From assembly GCA_036571765.1 (NCBI GenBank), contig BROE01000024.1:1105189-1169188 (forward strand): a DNA stretch of 64,000 nt, written 5' to 3'. The notes beneath the pieces were generated by a model. It made no database searches and was not told the origin of the DNA. It saw only the letters and a program-made list of their open reading frames with translations. Made by a program: the position numbers and the translations under genes. The first letter of the stretch is position 1. Each line of letters opens with the position of its first letter. Origin of the DNA: Plecoglossus altivelis (taxonomy: Eukaryota; Chordata; Actinopteri; Osmeriformes; Plecoglossidae). Positions 34,801 to 48,303 of the stretch are shown here, one piece after another.

Positions 34801-37800
34801 ATGCATCAGGCTTGGCTATGCTTGTATTATTCTCCCCTATTTCTTCTTAATCATTCATTTTTATGTTTTAGAAAGGTTAAAGTAAGAGTTTGAACTGATA
34901 TGTACCATTGAAGCATAAGCAGATTTGTTTGTTACGGTCAGTTTTTTTAGAGGTCCACTTTCCACCAAGTATCTGTGCAAATTTTGGTGTCAGGTTCAAA
35001 GTAAAATAGTTTGTAGACAGTTGCTAGTTCTATGGGAATATTCAGACTTCTTTGTCGAAGCATTTGCTTTGAATTGTCCAATCTAAACACAGGAAGGTTA
35101 GCAATTATGTACAACTGTTCAAATAGTGCAGTCAGGAGACAGTTACAAGTATCGGCTTAGTATCGCTAGCGTTTGCCTGAGCCAACTACTTAACGACTGT
35201 CAAAGCTGGCTGGAAGATCAAACATTTCCTAGTCTCGTGGGGTGGAGAGCCACAACATCATGACCCCCAACAAAACTCTGTAAAGACTGTTTGGCTGCAG
35301 CTTTAAGTTCCGGATCTTCGGTAGCGTTGCTACAACAGAGCGAATGGTTTCACTTCAATCTTTTTCGGCAACATTGCAGAACTACAACTCCAACTAGCAT
35401 GGTACATCACCGTCATCATTATCTGACACTCCCTCTGCTTGCTGATTATCCCTTCAGATATCTGAGCAGGGAAAACCTAAGCGGGTATATCGGTTCCAGA
35501 CCTACTACAGAAGCTACATCGAAATTGAGCGGAAGTACATAGGACGGCAATGACAGTCTTTTTATCTTTTTTCAGGTGAACTACATAGTTTAGAAAGGAA
35601 ATGGATATCTAGTTCCCTTTCACGAGACTGCTGTCTTTAGTTTTAAGATGTGAATGATACTCATTCCAAAGTCCTACTGACCGGCTCTGTTATTTTTATT
35701 TCACATTTACACTTTAGTGTAGTGTAATTGTTTGCTCTGATAATGAAATGGTAGAGTGATAATAAATTACAGTTTAAAATGAAACAATAGTGTTTTACTG
35801 TACAGTTTTCTGTCCAAATATTGCATAAACATGCAATTCAAGAAAAACGGTTTTAGATTTAAAAATCATATAGAACATTCTGAGAAAGAGTAAGACACAC
35901 TTGATTTAAGTTTGCTCCTCCAGTTTCCAGGGCTCAGCCTAAGCCAGTATCGTCAGGTGATAAAGGATCCAAACCCTCAAACCAGAAGACCGAGTTGGGA
36001 GATGACTGAATAATTTCTGTTTACTCGACTGAGCCTATGCATGCAACAATCCAGGTGTGCGGCTATGAGAATAAGGAACAAATCACTATTTGAGAGGAGT
36101 CATTACTCCGAACTCCTTTAAAGAATTCCCTTAAAATGAATAAATCCTTCACAAAAGACACATCACTACCTTAGTAACCTACATCATCCTCATGCTTCAC
36201 CAGAAAAGCTCTCTGGGTGGTGAATGCTTTATCACTATTTATAGTTATACTTTCCAATGTTAAACCACAGAAAAGTTTCAAAAAGACAAACCCGTACTGC
36301 CGGTAAGTCAGCTGCTAAATATCTCTGAACTTTCTGCTCTCCTCACCCCCATCATTGTTGTGTAAATTGTGTGAGTTGAATCCTGTGTGCAAATCCTCTT
36401 CTGGGGGCCAGACCATGTGAAAATAGGTAGGCTAACCAAGGGGCAACTATTTGGCTGTCCTTTTGTGTTTCTATCGCACACATGCATGCACATATGGACA
36501 TGAGCACACTTAAACACACGTGCAAATACATCCTTTACACTCCATACATCCTTCCATGATGATATGAATTCCCTGCCACAAGCTTCTGGAGTTGGTGGTG
36601 TTAAACTGTCCCTCAATCTTATCCCTGTACTGGTGTTTTGCTGCTCTTTTCAATGCTCCTCCGCGTTCCCGGAATTAAAAGCAGAGGTCAACACATCAAG
36701 TGCGGCGCTATTAATCCACAGTTTCTGATTTAGGTTGTGTGGCAGGTTCACAGTAAGATGAGACGGTTGTCTTAATATAGAAAATGACGCGTCCTCTCTT
36801 ATAGATGGGTCTGTGTTTGTGGGCAGATGGACGTGCACTCAAGGCAGCGGATGGAAATAGAATTGCTATAGGGATTTTTCCATCAAATGACCTGGAAAAC
36901 ATTGCCTGACTTTCCTTGTGCTTCAGAATGATCTGCCTCATGCATTCATGCAAGAACTGATGTTAAATAGCTTTAAAATGTGTTTCTACAATCCTGCAAT
37001 TCTGCACTGCAATTCTAACCTGAAATGCCAGAGAGACAAAAAACAGTAAATAAATTCAAGACTTTTGTGACACCAAACTATTTGGAATTCCATTCACTGG
37101 TGTTCTTTGTTGCTGAGGTCTACCAAAACAGTTTGGAGAAAATGACAGAAAGTGTAATAATTTTTTACTACATACTCTCTTTACCTCATGTATTTCTTTA
37201 TTGAATACAAATGTGAATGTGTATTTGTGCCTGCTGTGTTAGTGTGTACTATGCATATGTGTGTGTGGTGGGGGGAGGGGTGGCTCAGTGGAAAGGGACC
37301 TGCTTCAGTGATTAATGGGGTTTATCTGTGAGGCTTGGTGAAGAACTGTACACAATTAATGTCCAGACCAGAACCCCACCAGGCAGGTCCTTCAGATTGA
37401 AAAGAAGATGGGGGAGGGGAGGGAGGAGGGACTGGGAACATTTCCAAACTTTGCACTTTCCCTCTGTCAAACCTTGACTCCCTTCCTCACATTGCCTCCA
37501 CCCCACCCTCTTTAACTCCAAGCCTCTGTAAACACCCTTTCTCTTTTCTTAGCTTCCTCTAACCCTCTATCAATCTCCATTTTCCCCTTGCTAGATCCCA
37601 TCCCTCTGAGAACTCCCCAGGAAAGCTCTGTATCTATCTCCTTGGCCTCTATCTTAATCTCCCCTAACTTTTCTTCCACTTATCCTCCGTCCTCCTAGAA
37701 AACCCCAAATCTCACCTCCCCCACCACCCTCCTTTTAATCGACAACTGAAATTGTACCTTCCTCTCCTCCTGCTGCTCTCACCCATATCATCAGGATGAA

Positions 37801-38065
37801 AGAAAAAATAGATTTCTGGAGATCTGTTAGCACAACAACTTTGGTGTTGAGGCTTGGCAAAATGGAGGGAGGACAGAGGTGGATGGCCCCAATGTGAGCC
37901 ATTTGCCCCCATTCCTCAGATCCATGGCTGTGTTTGAGTGTGTGACTGACACTTTTTGTTTGGTAATCAAGCTTTCTGAACTGCTTTAAAATTGGCCTAC
38001 TTTCAGTTGGGGCCTTTGTGAGAACGGATGTGGACAGTAGTCAGTAACTTGGGAAAACATACCAA
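31851..38065. other. Six kilobases without a recognised gene
   Basis: Open frames at 32013-33228, 34607-34885, 35291-35542 and 36308-37521 are short, lack domains and overlap on both strands. A 7-G run at 33256 and a pyrimidine-rich region at 37480-37720 are present. Confidence 0.45.
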
Positions 38066-38266
38066 TCATACAGTAAAAGCCCTAGTACAAAGGGAAGTCT
38101 TTAATTGTTCTTTAAAACTACCCAAAGAGGGAGCCAATTTCAAAGTCAATGGTAACCCATTCCATAACACTTGGAGCTGCCACTGAGATCTATTTAGGAC
38201 TCTATTGACACTTGGAAATAGAAGTAAGGAAATGTTTTCCAAAAAATTACTTGTAGTTTCCTTCAT
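38066..38266 (-). mobile_element. LINE (L2/CR1-like) reverse transcriptase C-terminal relic
   Basis: The minus strand reads VLWNGLPLTLKLAPSLGSFK then EQLKTSLCTRAF, the characteristic end of fish L2-type LINE polymerases (LWNSLP, then SFK, then LKT). Only this end remains. Confidence 0.6.
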
Positions 38267-41200
38267 CCAGTATCAGCAGGACTAGAACAGTAAAGGAATT
38301 ATTTCTACAGTATTTCTATGTCATTCTTCCTGAGTCTGGCTTAAACAAATCCCTACCATTATTTTTTACTATCCACTACCACATGTTTTAAAGAAACAAA
38401 ATGCTAACAATAACATTGAAGAATTATTATCTTACTTGATATGAAGAATGACTGATAAATGTTTCCTTTCTGGAACAGTTTAAAATATAATAAAAGACAT
38501 GCACATGTTATAAAAGTGGCATCATGTGTCACATTTGAACTTTATCCATACTGATAAAATCCATTGGCACACTGAAACACAATGAATTGATCTGTATCAT
38601 CTCAGTCAGTTGTTCATTGAGTGGATAGACTATGTACTCAAATGCATTCCAAAATTAATTGGCCGATAGATTATAATAATTAGTGCAGCCAAGAGAGCAA
38701 ACCGTAGCTCAGAAGCTGTTGCCTTTTTCTTGAAAATGTGTGCTGGATGTACACACAGCAATGTGAAAGTGCCATCAATGGTTATAAGGAAATACCCTGA
38801 CTTCAGGAAAAGTCATATGCAGACACTTATGTGTACATTTGTGTACACTGTATGAAGTGCTCATATCAATTTAATTATACTACTGCAATTGTTTTGTGTA
38901 CTCTGGCCAATCCTTCATAGACAAGTTTAGACAAGTCCTAGTGTTGATATCTATGCACTTGGCTTTTTGCACTAACCTTTAGTTGGCAGTAAGCCAATAT
39001 GTGCTATGATGATTTTTAAAGAACGTAATATAAATTTACTTGCACTGCACATGTAAATCAGCTAAGATGAAGTGTCTAAAATGAGGATGAACGGCTGTTT
39101 CCTTGATGGATATAAGGCATTGCCCTGTCAACTGAACATGAAAATGATGTGGGTGTGGGGGTGTAGTGTGCCAGGGAGTAAAGCGATTAAAGCGGTCAGT
39201 ATCTTCCAGGGAATAGCTCATTCCCCTCTCTTTTAATCCCCCATCATTAACCCAATCAGCTTCTGAATAATGACCTTGAACTCACTTTCCAGCATTACAT
39301 GATGCGCTGTCTTGCACACCACCTCTAAGTGGTGGTGGTTGAATGACCTACAGAAAAGGTTCTGATTAAGGTCAATCCTTACTTAAGATCACCTTAAGGC
39401 ATCATTGATGTGTGTCATCACTGAGCGACCCAGTGAAACAGCTCCAAACACACGCTTCACACACTGTGTGTAGGGTTGAGGAGGCCCAAAGAATAGCCAG
39501 ATGAAAAAACACCATAATCATAATAATCATGATGCTGATATTCAGAAATACTAGGCATTTTTTAGACATGCATATCAACAAATAGGCAGAACAAGAGATA
39601 TGTTTAATTGCTCAAAAAAATTGATGATGGAACCCCCCCCCCAAACACACACGCAGACACTCTCAACTTCCCAACCTCCCTGTGGATGCCTTTACCTATC
39701 TCAGGGGTCTGTTGGATTGCGCCTGACATAGTCTGACAGTAGGCTTGGCAAATCAGATTGTTACGCTGATATTGTGTTTTTGGTATTAAGTTATATGTTT
39801 GGTCACAAAAGGTTAAACCAGCAAAAACGTATTCTTTTTTTTCTAGGGGTAGGGGAGGGTATCACAAAGGAATCATGCTTAGGGCACCTAAATTGCCAGC
39901 ACCAGTACCGGAGAGACCTATTCTTTCATTTTTGCATGTCAGCCTTTATAATTTTGTCATCTGCAACCCTTTCAATTCGTCTGACATGGTAAACTACCTG
40001 TTTCTGTTGACAATGTCCATTTATGTATTCTTTTTCCACAAAATGTATGATGTCCAACAAATTGAATTAGATCATTTTTATGGGTCATTGTTACAAATCC
40101 AATACTATTTTAACAGTCAATATCAAATTGTACAAAGAATTGACAAACAGTCCCTGGGAGACTGGTTTCCAAGAAAACCAAATTAGCTCATTAAAAGCAG
40201 ATTATTTTCTTCCTCAACACAGTCAGAGATGTGTACAAAGGCCTAGCCAGAGAAAAACAGATACAGAGCCAAACCTCATAATAACAGTTTGTTTGAAACT
40301 GAAAACTGACATTTTTAAACACTGCATCTCAGGTGTGTCAACAAAACTAAGACTGACCAGCTATAAGTACTTGTCATTATATAAAATGTGCATGTCTTAT
40401 AAACAGTTAACATTATTACTGTGTTTAAAATCTGTAAAATACACTATTGTTATCTCACCTACATATTCAGTCTGTGTGCTTCCAGCAAGGCACACTGTTG
40501 TCATGTCACATAGACATGAAAGGCATCAAAATGTGCATCTCATTCCTGAAAGCAAGAGGTGATGTTTCGCTGGTTGGTAAATATTTAAGTTTCTGTGGTA
40601 ACAATAACAACAGGAGCAAACTGTAGCTATCTAGTCACAGCAAGCATCTGACATCACAAACTGGTGTGTTTTAGCAACTGTGCAGACTATTGGAGCAGTT
40701 TAATAACACAGATAATTAAGTCTGGTGGAGCCAGGTTTGTCATGTGTGCAGTGACCACTTTGTAAAAAGTACACATTAAGTTTTCTTTACTATTGACACA
40801 AATAGCTACAACTGACAAAAAATACAAACCAGGATAGTAATATTACAGGAGCAACATCAACAAGTGCAGCTTCATATGCAATGTCACCTTGTTTGTTTTG
40901 TATCTGTTTAGCAGATACATCACTTCATACTCATATCTGCAGACATATTAGACAGTTTTATTTTATGACAAAAATAGTCAAATAAATCTGTACACTTAAA
41001 GGCTCCACTACAATCATATGGATATGCTTAGATAGCTCTCAAAGGAATGCTCTAAATGGGGCACTGAGGACCAACCCAACCAGCAAGAAAATGGCTCTCA
41101 ATTTCCAAAGGATAATCAACACAGGCCTATGTAAACAGCTTCTCCACAGCTACCTACCTTCAGTCCAAACTGAAATAGGAAAGCAAAGCATCTTAGGACA

Positions 41201-42120
41201 TTTCCTTGCTGTTTGATGTAAATATTGTCTGGTGTAGGAGGAGGGGTGTATTACTTATTCTTTCCTATATGTTCTGGGTCCAAGGCCAAAAAGTGTCCTC
41301 CAAAACAAGAGAGGTGTTTTGGTTGACCAGGTCAAGCCTCAGCGGTCTCATAACACATAGAGGTGCTAAAGGCTTTCACTAGTGCATCAAAAGAACAAAA
41401 CTACTATGGAAAATAACACTGTCACACATTAAATGTACTTTCAAAGTCAGACTTATAGGTAAATGTTTTACACTCTTACACATAAACGTCTGCAAATGGA
41501 CAAATATGTTAAATGTTATTGTTACAAAGCATTGGGGTATAACAAGATGCATGCAGGAAAGTATACTATCGTTTTAGAATTTAGAAAAGAGTATATAAAC
41601 AAAAGGTTTGTCATATGAAGCTTAATGAGCTAATTTAGCAAAATAATTTTGAAATCCCTGACTGGTTCTTTAAAAAGTTAAAAAATTTATAAAGTATCGT
41701 GGAACAAGCACACATTTTAAGAAGTGTATTTATATAGTTACAATTGGCTGTGTTTACCAAGATTTCAGAGTACTTGAGACACAGATCTTGCACAATATGA
41801 ATTGACTCATCAATTCACAATAAGCTGAGTTAGAGTTTAGTCTTTACTGGAAGACACCCATAACATCTTTACACCCTTTCTTTCGAAAGACAACTCATTA
41901 GAAACTCCTAAGAAAACACACAAATCTAAAAATGTGTGTATTGTTGATTTCTATTTTATACCAAAATGATTACACTAACCATATATTTCAATCCATTAAA
42001 CAAGGGGCACTTACTAGTGTAACATCTTGAACCCTAAAAATAAGTACTTATATCATCTTTATTGCGGAAACAATCCATGTCAAGGTAAGCTAAAAAGTAC
42101 TGTAGCCTAAATTGTATTCG
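38267..42120. other. Intergenic sequence, no gene recognised
   Basis: AT-rich. A run of 9 C at 39632 followed by CA units is present. Short open frames at 39774-40562 have no family features. Confidence 0.45.
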
Positions 42121-42332
42121 GGATGATAGCTCGACGGGGTTGGCGCTAGCTCGTAAGACAGGATGCAGCGTGGGCAGTCTCCCCTTGTGTCACCGTCTGC
42201 GTCAGACGCCGGGAGGGAGTTTTCCACTGACGACTAAGGCTTAGCATTTGTCAGTCTACCACAGACAAGGGAAGCGCTTTGACTTGTACGGTGTTCGTAG
42301 GCTACAAGATAGAAACAAAAACGAGCGGGTCA
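42121..42332 (+). promoter_or_regulatory. CpG-dense patch; candidate csrnp1 promoter and non-coding first exon
   Basis: CG dinucleotides are frequent here (ctcgacgg, ggcgct, gtctgcgtcagacgccggg, gtacggtgttcgta) against a CpG-poor background. A possible donor tcagtaaga ends an exon at about 42332. csrnp1 exon 2 starts at an acceptor (52036) with only 17 nt of UTR, so an upstream non-coding exon must exist. This patch is a candidate about 9.7 kb away. Confidence 0.3.
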
Positions 42333-42480
42333 GTAAGAGCATACGGAACAATTGAATCGTTTGAATGATAGTTTACCTTCTGATATTACTAATGGTGATC
42401 GGATAGCTAAAATCTTGGTGAGTAGTTTAATGTGTTGTTGAGGATTGGGATCCTGATATAATTTGTTGTTCTAAAACCTC

Positions 42481-42518
42481 GTGAGGGAGGGAGGGAGGGG
42501 GGGGGGGGGGGGGGGGGG
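42481..42518 (+). repeat. G-rich tract with a 22-base G run
   Basis: gtgagggagggagggaggg leads into 22 uninterrupted G (42497-42518). Several G3 tracts make it able to form a G-quadruplex. Length may be uncertain in the assembly. Confidence 0.95.
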
Positions 42519-45500
42519 AATAGTTTGAATGTTCTTTTCTTTGTCACTACAATTTTTATTTTTTTAAACGGGCTGCAATGATTTGTTATATGTGTGCCGG
42601 CTTGTGTCGAGTAAAATATTTACGGTAGTCTTCTATCGTTGTCTATTTATTTGAATCACCGTTAATTCCAATTATTTGACGAATATCATTTTAACTTGTC
42701 TCATTTAGCGTAGTTAATGCAAACAGGAGCTGCAATATGTCATCTTTGCTGTCTTAGTGTGTCGAGTAAAATATGTTGCGTAGTCTATTGTATCGTTGTC
42801 CATTGTATGATGATCATTTTAAAGTGCCTTATTTAGCCTAGTTCAATAAATTTGTAAAGAATATGGTATCTTGAACCACACTGTGGTTTGTGTTGCGTTG
42901 ACTGAGGTCAGAGTCGTTCAAAACAATTAATATATATCTATCTAAGAATACTGGTGTTTTTGTCAGGTTATAGATTTATGATTCGAGGTTTTATTGTCGA
43001 TGGGCTATTTACAAGTGAACGTTCGGTAAAGCTACTACATTCCACAGCGTCACGTTTGAGTAACAGGGGGGCTACTCCTGAAGGCACAGCTGATAGTGTA
43101 GTCTTTAGGTGCGTTCTACATTGCCTACATGAGACTGCCAACGAGAGTTGCTGCTTGCAGTCGGGGAGGAGTTATAAACGGCTCAGTAAAGTCGGACACC
43201 CCTGCTTCTGTTGTTTGTTGCGTTGACGTCAGTCATGGCCGAGTAAGCGTTGTTTATCAGCGATGGGAAGTTCGGATCATTTGACAGATTCGTTTATCTG
43301 AATCTCGTTCATTAAAAATAGGAATCTTTTTCCCGAGTCATTCGTTCATTTCAACCGGGAGGGGGGAGGGGACTTAGGCTAATTGTCACACAGACATTAA
43401 ATCTTTACGTAACACAATAAAACTGCTCTGAACTGTACAAACATCCCCAAATAAAAAACGTGTATTCAAGAAACCTGTAATCTCAATCAATTCAAAGATT
43501 GATGTAACCTGTAATAAAAAAAGATTAATCAATAAACTAATTCACGTTGCTAAACCTAGCAGTCACGCGAAAGTGAATAACGAAAACAAATACTGTTATA
43601 TTTCCGGTGAGTAGGCCCATGTATTAAGATCACTCGAAAAATGATCTAAATGACTCCTATCTGAAGATGTGTATCTTGGTTTCGCTGTCTGCTACAAGTA
43701 CTGAGCCTTTGCATGTTACATGGAAAAACCTCATACGCGAACTAAGGTGTCATTCATTTCTAGACTCACACGCGACTTCAGACATATCATTTATGGAGAC
43801 TTGTTTACTGACATTTTGTGCGGTAATACACTTGACCCTTCCCTATTCACAGTGCGCCACACTCAGTTGGGCCAAATATATGCAATGTTCATTGCAGAGG
43901 TTTTAGATTATATAATTCACTTTCGACCTCTACTTATTGTTCTTGGTACTTCCTCATTTGGTGTGTGGTTATTCGATCTTTTGTGAATTGACTTTACTAA
44001 GAGGAATACATCATGAAGACAAATGTCATCCATTCTCTTGTTTCTTAAACCTGGAATAGTCCTCCAACCAGCAAATAATATAGTATTGAGTTTGATTCTC
44101 TTTGTCTATCAAACATAAAATACATGGTTTTTATGTTGTCATCGATTCAGGGTGTTTTAGTAAGATTAAGTAATCTGTATTTCTGTCCTACGCTTCACTT
44201 GTGAGAGACTATGTTGGCTACTTCATGTGCATTGTGACACACATTTTCAAACCTCAGAAACAGTTTGGCTGTTTCTGTATGAGATACACACACCCACAAA
44301 TATAAACAAACACAACACATAGCAATCTGGTTCAAAGGTTCTCAGTCCTCAGTTTGGAGATAGCAGTTTTCAGACACACTGTTCCCTTGTTAATTTTGGA
44401 TGTCATAGGACAGTCTAGCCTTTGTCCACAGGAAGGGGGTTGGATGCACATTGGTCAATGGGTTGTTGTGGGGGTCCTATATATTTCTGTGTCAATTTAG
44501 CAGAGGGCCTCTATCTGCTTTTCCTGTCCCAGCATTCTCTTCTATGCTTGTGAGGTGCTCTTGAGTCCTCTTCATGAGAGGACCGCTAACCTATTCCTCC
44601 TAACACATGCACGCACAACTCTTTCCAGGTTGAAACATATCAGATATTGATATGAAAGTAGACCATTGCCCAGATTTCTAGTCAGTTAGGTATGCTTTTT
44701 ATAATTATTTGCTTTTACTACCTGATCTCTTGAGAAAATTTAGTTTTTAAATGCAAATCCTGGTGGATCCAATGAAAGGACTGTACATTATGTATTCCTG
44801 GATGGACACAAGTCTTACTATATAAGTGTTATCTTGGTATGCTGTTGGTGATGTGACAGATGAGGCTGTGGTTTATGCTAGTGATTTTAAGCGCTTTTAG
44901 ATTTCACTGTTTACTGGTTCTTACGCTAGAGAATGGTCTCATATTGTATCTAGAATATTTGTTCTTGAGTTCTAAGTATGCTAAGTCTAAGCTCATGCAG
45001 TTATTTTATTTGTGTATTTTTAACTTCTTCTTGAAAACATGAATTTGATTTGAGCAGATGAGATGCCCGTCAGTATCCAAGTTATCTGTGTGAAGTATGT
45101 CCTTCTTTTCTCTCATGGCAAGGGTCAATAGCCTTTCTGTCTTGCCTGCAGGCTGCAGGTAGATTATTCTGAAAGCTTGTCTTCAAGTATGCAAGGTCCA
45201 CGTGTGTACAAATTAATCTCATCCTAGTCCAATTTATGCATGTCTCTCTGCACCATGACAGTTGTAGTCCGATACCAAGAAGTGGTGAAATGCATCTGGA
45301 TTAGATAATAGCTGTGTTTTCTGCACTTTACAAAAATATTTCCTGCCAGAATTCCTGTGGGTCTGAATCAAGAACATAGCCAATATTTACTTGTTTTTCA
45401 CCTGGCTGCCTCTGATTACCTCCTTTCCTTTTTGGAGTAAGTGTGTGTGTGTTTGTGGTATGGGTCAAGGCCCAGGAAGAAATTCTTTCTTCAAACATGG

Positions 45501-46438
45501 TCAGTCCCACAACTAGCTTCTAAAGGTTGGTCAGTAGTTAATTATTCTGGGCCACCAGGTGTCATTGTTCTCTGTTGGGCCTTCCCCCAGGAAATAAAGG
45601 TCCCTCTGTTGTATATCTGAAATGGTACCAGCACTTTGAGGAGGGGTTTCTGCTGTAGTTATAGCTGACAGTATGTGTGAGGTGTGTTTTCTGGCACCCT
45701 TTGGCGGGCAGACTGCCTATCCAGACGTGTAACCACATGGATGAGTACAATCCCAGGTTTGTCATGATCACATTTAGAGCACAATCACTCATCTAGTGGC
45801 TTTGAGTTGGAGATGGCTTAGTGCAGATCAGAGTACGTACTATTTCAGATAGGGAGGGAGAGAACAGAGGGGGTAAAGTCAACTGTGACATGCCCTGCTG
45901 TCTGTGTGGCTTCAGCATGCAGACTAGGGTACTTTGGTCAGGTTGCGAGAGGAAGGTCAGAGTTTAATGTGTACACTCATTGTATGAGCCAGGTTTGAAC
46001 TTGTCAAAACCAGAACTGGAAGCAAATCCACCTAGAAACCTTACTCACATTCACTTTTTTGACAAACAGTGTTTCTTTCTTTCAATCCCTGATGTGTAGG
46101 ACAAGGGCCATTGTGAAAGGCAGATCATGTTTTTGTTGTTGTTGTTATTTTCCAGATTCATGTTTTCACTGCCAAGTAAGGTTTGGTATTGTTTCAATGA
46201 ATGTTTCTGATTCTGGTTTTCGAATCCGCTTCTTGTAGAATCTTGGTTCAGATTCCATGAATTTCTTGGAGAGGCGAAATAAAAGAATATAAAGTTCTAG
46301 CCCTGATTTTGATATGCAAATAGACAAAGATGAATATATAGGATAACCTTCTGTAGGCTATTTATTCAACAACATTTGTAGGCCTATTATCTTCTTCTAT
46401 ACACTGTATAGCCTAACTATAAAAAAACATCAAAAGTT
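42519..46438. other. Intergenic or csrnp1 intron 1 sequence, no gene recognised
   Basis: At 43258 cgatgggaagttcggatcat with gattcgtttatctgaatctc resembles the end of a fish hAT-type MITE, but a partner end was not found. The rest is unassigned. Confidence 0.4.
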
Positions 46439-46439
46439 G

Positions 46440-47344
46440 ATTTATATTCCATCCATCCATCCATTGTCTTCCGCTTATCCGGGGCCGGGTCCGGGGAGGC
46501 CCAGACTTCCTTCTCCACGCACACCACCTGCAGCTCCTCCGAGGGGATCCCGAGGCGTTCCCAGGCCAGCCGAGAGACATAGTCCCTCCAGCGTGTCCTG
46601 GGTCTTCCCCGGGGCCGCCTCCCGGTAGGACATGCCCGGAACACCTCCCGAGGGAGGCGTCCAGGAGGCATCCGAAACAAATGCCCGAGCCACCTCAGCT
46701 GGCTCCTCTCGACGTGGAGAAGCAGCGGCTCTACTCCGAGCTCCTCCCGTGTGACCGAGCTCCTCACCTTATCTCTAAGGGAGCGCCCAGCCACCCTGCG
46801 GAGAAAACTCATTTCGACCGCTTGTATCCGCGATCTCGTCCTTTCGGTCATTACCCAAAGTTCATGACCATAGGTGAGAGTAGGAACGTAGATAGACCGG
46901 TAAATTGAGAGCTTTGCCTTCCGGCTCAGCTCCTTCTTCACCACGACGGACCGGTACAGAGAGCGCATCACTGCGGCCGCCGCACCGATCCGCCTGTCAA
47001 TCTCACGTTCCGTCCTTCCCTCACTCGTGAACAAGACCCCGAGATACTTGAACTCCTCCACTTGAAGCAAGGGCTCCCCACCCACCCGGAGGGAGCAAGC
47101 CACCTTCTTCCGGTCGAGAACCATGGCCTCAGATTTCGAGGTGCTGATTCCCATCCCGGCAGCTTCACACTCGGCTGCAAACCGCTCTAGTGCATGCTGT
47201 AGGTCCCGGTCCGATGGAGCCATCAGGACAACATCATCTGCGAATAGCAGAGATGAAATCCTGTGCCCCCCGAACCAGACACCCTCCGGCCCCTGGCTGT
47301 GCCTAGAAATTCTGTCCATGAAGACAATGAACAGAACCGGTGAC
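46440..47344 (-). pseudogene. Rex3 copy 2: reverse transcriptase C-terminal half
   Basis: Open from the gap to the stop at 46417: SPVLFIVFMDRISRHSQGPE, LLFADDVVLMAPSDRDLQHA (catalytic FADD intact), KSEAMVLDRKKVACSLRVGG, YLGVLFTSEGRTEREIDRRI, VPTLTYGHELWVMTERTRSR, LRWLGHLFRMPPGRLPREVF. About 300 residues without a break. The element is 5' truncated, so it cannot make full protein. Confidence 0.88.
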
Positions 47345-47707
47345 NNNNNNNNNNNNNNNNNNNNNNNNNNNNNNNNNNNNNNNNNNNNNNNNNNNNNNNN
47401 NNNNNNNNNNNNNNNNNNNNNNNNNNNNNNNNNNNNNNNNNNNNNNNNNNNNNNNNNNNNNNNNNNNNNNNNNNNNNNNNNNNNNNNNNNNNNNNNNNNN
47501 NNNNNNNNNNNNNNNNNNNNNNNNNNNNNNNNNNNNNNNNNNNNNNNNNNNNNNNNNNNNNNNNNNNNNNNNNNNNNNNNNNNNNNNNNNNNNNNNNNNN
47601 NNNNNNNNNNNNNNNNNNNNNNNNNNNNNNNNNNNNNNNNNNNNNNNNNNNNNNNNNNNNNNNNNNNNNNNNNNNNNNNNNNNNNNNNNNNNNNNNNNNN
47701 NNNNNNN
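47345..47707. other. Assembly gap, 363 N
   Basis: Undetermined bases inside Rex3 copy 2. Long open frames that run across it are artefacts of translating N. Confidence 0.99.
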
Positions 47708-48303
47708 TGTCCCACAAGCCAACCAGGCTCGATAGGACTCCTTCTTCAGTTTGACAGCATCCCTTACTTCCAGTGTCCACCACCGGGTTCGGGGATTGCC
47801 GCCGGTACTGGCACCAGAGACCTTACGACCGCAGCTCCGGGCCGCCGCATCGACAACGGAGGCCGAAAACATAGTCCACTCAGACTCAATGTCCCCAGTC
47901 CCCCCCGGAATCTGTGAGAAACTCTCCCGGAGGTGCGAGTTGAAGACCTCGCTGACAGAAGGCTCCGCCAGACGTTCCCAACAGACCCTCACGATACGCT
48001 TGGGCCTGCCAGGTCTGTCCGATTTCCTTCTCCACCAGCGGATCCAGCTCACGACCAGGTGGTGATCGGTTGACAGCTCCGCCCCTCTCCTTACCCGAGT
48101 GTCCGAGACACCTGGCCGGAGGTCAGAGGACACGACAACAAAGTCGATCATCGACCTTCGGCCTAGGGTGCCCTAGGCCGGAGGTCAGAGGACACGACAA
48201 CAAAGTCGATCATCGACCTTCGGCCTAGGGTGCCCTGGTGCCACGTGCACTGATGGACGCCCTTGTGCTCGAACATGGTGTTCGTTATGGACAAACTGTA
48301 ACT
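47708..48303 (-). pseudogene. Rex3 copy 2: endonuclease C-terminus and linker
   Basis: Reads MIDFVVVSSDLRPGVSDTRV, STDHHLVVSWIRWWRRKSDR, WERLAEPSVSEVFNSHLRES and TRWWTLEVRDAVKLKKESYR, then WLACGT at the gap edge. The first part is disturbed by the 62-base tandem duplication at 48114-48236. Confidence 0.88.
48114..48236. repeat. Tandem duplication, period 62, inside Rex3 copy 2
   Basis: 61 identical bases at 48114-48174 and 48176-48236 (ggccggaggtcagaggacac to gcctagggtgccct), separated by one A. Copy 1 has the unit once. Confidence 0.95.

Larger units (their letters stand above)
46439..48303 (-). mobile_element. Rex3 (RTE-clade) LINE, 5'-truncated copy 2, with an assembly gap
   Basis: On the minus strand the element runs from a truncated start in the endonuclease domain (at 48303, acagtttgtccataacgaac) to a GATG tail (catccatccatccatc on the plus strand at 46447-46462). 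5' truncation with a precise 3' tail is typical of target-primed reverse transcription. The reverse transcriptase end is better preserved than in copy 1. Unknown bases 47345-47707 replace its centre. Confidence 0.9.

Noticed and set aside
34607..35542. Possible exons rich in Leu, Cys and His on the plus strand
   Set aside because: No acceptor/donor pair with consistent phase and no known domain; composition resembles random frames.
46417..47917. Very long open frames across the N stretch on both strands
   Set aside because: They exist only because N codons are not stops. The real content is Rex3 copy 2 on the minus strand.
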